Source: DRYM01 sp964564025
GTDB lineage: Archaea > Thermoproteota > Thermoprotei_A > EX4484-217-1
NCBI GenBank assembly: GCA_964564025.1
Contig: CAZLZO010000004.1
Location: 1 to 64,000, forward strand
Length of the DNA stretch: 64,000 nucleotides
Direction of reading: 5' to 3'
The translations under genes and the position numbers were made by a program. Positions 61,301-64,000 of the stretch are shown here, piece by piece (the stretch's first letter is position 1; each line of letters begins with the position of its first letter). The notes under the pieces are model-generated. The model was given only the letters and a program-made list of their open reading frames with translations. It ran no database searches and was not told where the DNA came from.

Positions 61301-64000
61301 CTATTAACACCAGATCACCTCCTAATTGATGGTGAAACTCTAGCCTGGAAACAAGCTTCAGAATTTAAGCCTGGAGAAAAAGTACTTTCTCTCCAAAAAA
61401 TCCCAGGTCATGAAAACGAAGTATACTTATTAGACATAGTACCTGACACGTGGACAGCGGTTTTAGAAAATGATGAGAGAAACGAAATGTTAAAAATAAT
61501 AGAAAAACTCCATGGTAGCGTATATAAGCTTAAGAAAATTTCGGGTAAAAAAGTCTATACATCACATAATAAACTGTACATTGAAGTAGGGCTGCTTAAA
61601 AAAGTATTGAAAGAGAACGGCAAATTAGGTGATTGGAGAAACAAAGTACTTAAATTCTCAAGAGGGAATAAGTCATCATCATTAGCGCTAACGAAAATAA
61701 CTCCTGAAATAGGGTACATCATAGGCTTCATTCTTGGAGATGGTTACTTTACAGACAAAAGAGTGGGAATTACGCAAACAATAAAACACAAGGACGTTGT
61801 AGAAAGAATATTGAAGTATCTAAAAACAATAAATGTTAAACCCAAACTTTACAGAAGAAGCAGNNNNNNNNNNNNNNNNNNNNNNNNNNNNNNNNNNNNN
61901 NNNNNNNNNNNNNNNNNNNNNNNNNNNNNNNNNNNNNNNNNNNNNNNNNNNNNNNNNNNNNNNAAGAAGCAGAAGTGTTGACATAATTATTGACTCAATA
62001 ATTTTCGCATACATAGTCAAGTACTTTTTAGAGGACTCGCTCAAACGCATATTTAAATTACCAAATAGTGTCCTAAGAGGGTTTTTAGCAGGACTTATAG
62101 ACGCTGATGGATCAATATCTATTAAGAAATCCGTTAAAGGTCATAGGCAATATGAAGTTATTCATGTTGATATAGTATTGGAAAATTATTCTCAAGCGAA
62201 AGCAATACCATTAATACTGAGAAGGTTTGATATACATTCTAAAATGATTCAAGAAAACAATACCATAAGAATACGGATTACGAATAGAGATGACGTATCG
62301 AAACTTATTGAAATTATTAAGCCATACAGTGTTAAAGCAGAAAAAATCAGTATTCCCGTGAAGAAAAAATTAATCACATCAAAACATAATGTTATTCCTA
62401 GAAAAATAGCGATTAAAATAGCTAAAAGAATAGTAAACGAAATTAGACCATATATTCTTGTAAAAGATGGTTTATGGAGCACTATTTACAATACTTTAAC
62501 AGGAAAGACTATATTCACAAAAGAAAAGCTTAGGAAAATTGCATTATTATATTCCAATAAGCTTTCGCCTGATACAAAAAAGCTAATAAACATAGCTGCT
62601 CAATACGATTACTACATAGATAAAGTAGTAAACGTCGAATATATTGATTATGAAGGCTATGTTTACGACATTTACGTACCAGAAACGCATAACTTCTTGG
62701 CCGAAGGAATTATAGTACATAATTGCATTGATGAAATAGATAAGATGAGAGCTGAAGATCGTGTAGCGATTCACGAGGCAATGGAGCAGCAAAGTTACCA
62801 TAAAGATTTCGAGTTGTTTTTAGCTGACGGAAGGAAAGTTAGGATTGGTGAATTTGTAGATTCACTTATTGCTGAGAATAGAGATAAAGTAGTAAGAGGT
62901 ATAGAAACAGAAATACTACCCATAGATAATATTAAACTCCTATCATATGACTTTAAAGATAAAAGCGTAATAGTGGTCAAAGCAAATAGGGTCAGCAGAC
63001 ATAAAGCACCTAAAAAGTTCATAAAAATAACGTATAGTAATGGGAGAACCATAGTTGTCACCCCGGAGCATCCCATTTTCGTATGGAAGAATGGTGAAAT
63101 AATAACCGTTAGAGCAGACAATGTAAAACCCGGAATGTTAGTTCCAAGCATACGTTATTACCCGAAAGAATTATCGGACAATGATCTTTTATCAAATGCT
63201 TTAAAAGAATTCCGTGTAAAAGATCCCGAAGTATTAGCTAAATTCATAGGATACGTGTTATCAGATGGTTTTGTATACTCTAACGAAAAGAGAAGCTATT
63301 ACGAAATAGGTTTCACTAATACTGACGTTAAGCTAGTAGAAGAATTCAAAGGAACCTTAGATAAACTAGGTATTAGATACAATGTTCAAGTTAGTAGTAA
63401 AGGGAGAAGAAAAACTCTATACACAATAAGAACTATTTCAAAGGATCTTTACGCTAAAATAGCTAAATTTTTACCTGAAATTATTCCGTCTAAAAATGGT
63501 CAATCTAAAAGGCCTTCGACCTTAAGAAGAATACCCTCATTAATATTTATCATGCATGAGAAAGCGAAAAAGGCTTTTCTAAATGCCTACTTCAAAGGAG
63601 ACGGGTTTGTTGATAAATATAGGGTCGGATTTAGAACATCCTCAAGAAAACTTGCTGAAGATCTGCAAGACTTACTACTTGCCCTTGGAATATATTCTTA
63701 CATACAAACAGAAAACTCGAATGGTATGGAATACTATAAAGTAGTGATTTCTGGAACTGAGGGTTTAAAGAAATTTGCAACAATAATTCAAGACGATTCA
63801 CGCTATAACAGAATTTTAGAGTTAATTTCGAAATCACAGCAAAGATTAAATTACAGAGACCCTATGCCTCTTGAAATCGCTAAAAAACTAAGAGAGATTC
63901 TTAATGAACTAAATCTAAACGACGGATACGTTACGGGTGTAGTTAAGAGAAAGTCAACAATCCATAGAGAAAGAGTTCGCAAATATATCCAACTCATTGA
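58319..64000 (+). CDS. mcm: MCM replicative helicase with three inteins (C-terminus beyond window)
   Basis: Exteins seen are 58319-59371 (351 aa: N-terminal OB domain with the C-x2-C...C-x-C zinc site, to GDPGTAK), 60887-61051 (55 aa) and 62724-62792 (23 aa, CIDEIDKM...HEAMEQQ). They join into a normal AAA+ core. Inteins interrupt Walker A, Walker B and the stretch after EAMEQQ; the third runs past 64000. A 100-N gap lies in intein 2 and shifts the printed frame, but merging a 9-base overlap repairs it. The upstream neighbour is a GINS gene. Confidence 0.95.
59372..60886 (+). other. MCM intein 1 (Walker A site), 505 aa
   Basis: Begins with Ser1 directly after GDPGTAK and ends FLHN, with extein Ser next (SQLLQYV), so splicing restores GDPGTAKSQLL. 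Block B has TKDH. Two LAGLIDADG-type motifs are present (LIGFFLGDG and LISGLIESDG), so the homing endonuclease looks intact. The C-terminal block is ISVEEHENFVGGLGLLFLHN. Confidence 0.93.
61052..62723 (+). other. MCM intein 2 (Walker B site), about 521 aa
   Basis: Begins with Cys1 (CLHPETRVLV) after LGDGGIV and ends in IIVHN, with extein Cys next (CIDEID), so it splits Walker B. Block B has TPDH. LAGLIDADG motifs are IIGFILGDG before the gap and LAGLIDADGS after it. With the 9-base contig overlap merged, the length is 1563 nt, exactly 521 codons. Confidence 0.92.
61864..61963. other. Assembly gap (100 N) inside intein 2
   Basis: The last nine bases before the gap (61855-61863, AAGAAGCAG) equal the first nine after it (61964-61972). 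Collapsing N and overlap removes 109 bases and joins the upstream frame to the downstream frame. The gap is therefore probably a placeholder between overlapping contig ends. Confidence 0.9.
62793..64000 (+). other. MCM intein 3 (after HEAMEQQ), partial
   Basis: Begins with Ser1 (SYHKDFELFLADG) after EAMEQQ, at the position where MCM normally has a Ser. Block B has TPEH. Endonuclease-like motifs are FIGYVLSDGF and LNAYFKGDGF. The frame is open to the window end, about 402 codons, so the C-terminal splicing block is outside the window. Confidence 0.9.

Noticed and set aside
1..64000. CRISPR array or cas genes
   Set aside because: No regularly spaced direct repeats or cas-like proteins were seen.

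Overview
This window is an AT-rich archaeal chromosome segment (roughly one third G+C by eye). The archaeal markers are unambiguous: TBP, RFC small and large subunits, a GINS subunit, MCM, an Orc1/Cdc6 protein, Hel308, Lhr, a DGGGP-synthase-type UbiA enzyme, a tetraether-lipid synthase homologue, a type IV pilin cassette and a tRNA with bulge-helix-bulge (BHB) introns. At least seven box C/D sRNA-like genes lie in the intergenic gaps, which suggests a thermophile or hyperthermophile. The gene set fits a Thermoproteota/TACK-type archaeon; I cannot place it more finely. Two 100-N scaffold gaps (27223-27322 and 61864-61963) show that this is a draft assembly.

Layout. 1-1200: truncated membrane-protein start, QueT-type transporter, MoaB. 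1380-3265: decayed IS607-type element (tnpA remnant, tnpB broken by one in-frame TGA). 3343-9030: tetraether synthase homologue, a candidate ncRNA, HD protein, glycerate kinase, phosphoesterase, cupin, a C/D sRNA and a doubly interrupted tRNA-Lys(CTT). 9053-19742: phosphoesterase, TBP, dCTP deaminase, methyltransferase, uracil-DNA glycosylase, SpoIIM-type membrane protein, IMPase, Xaa-Pro peptidase, Lhr helicase. 19731-23427: pilus-like platform, ATPase and pilin. 23537-39930: threonine, glycine and serine genes, SerRS, lipid prenyltransferase, Hel308, a catalytically degenerate nucleotide-sugar-dehydrogenase-like protein, M20 peptidase, Maf, ThyX, acylphosphatase and a dense ncRNA locus (38944-39290). 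40210-49390: radical SAM protein, sugar ABC transporter, and a metal ABC transporter with its own NikR-like regulator and palindromic operators, followed by two convergent C/D sRNAs. 49393-64000: proC, a HAD protein, a zinc-ribbon protein, a THUMP protein and then a replication-rich block (orc1/cdc6, HTH, MobB-like, truA, rfcL, rfcS, gins, mcm).

The most striking items are: an mcm gene carrying three inteins, two of them splitting the Walker A and Walker B motifs and a third starting shortly after Walker B; a tRNA-Lys gene with two BHB introns of 31 and 189 nt; a roughly 230-nt GC-rich structured RNA locus of unknown family next to a C/D sRNA; and a NikR-like regulator with an altered metal site encoded in a cation-uptake operon. 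The gap inside the second mcm intein appears to be an artefact: the contig ends share nine bases, and merging them restores one reading frame.
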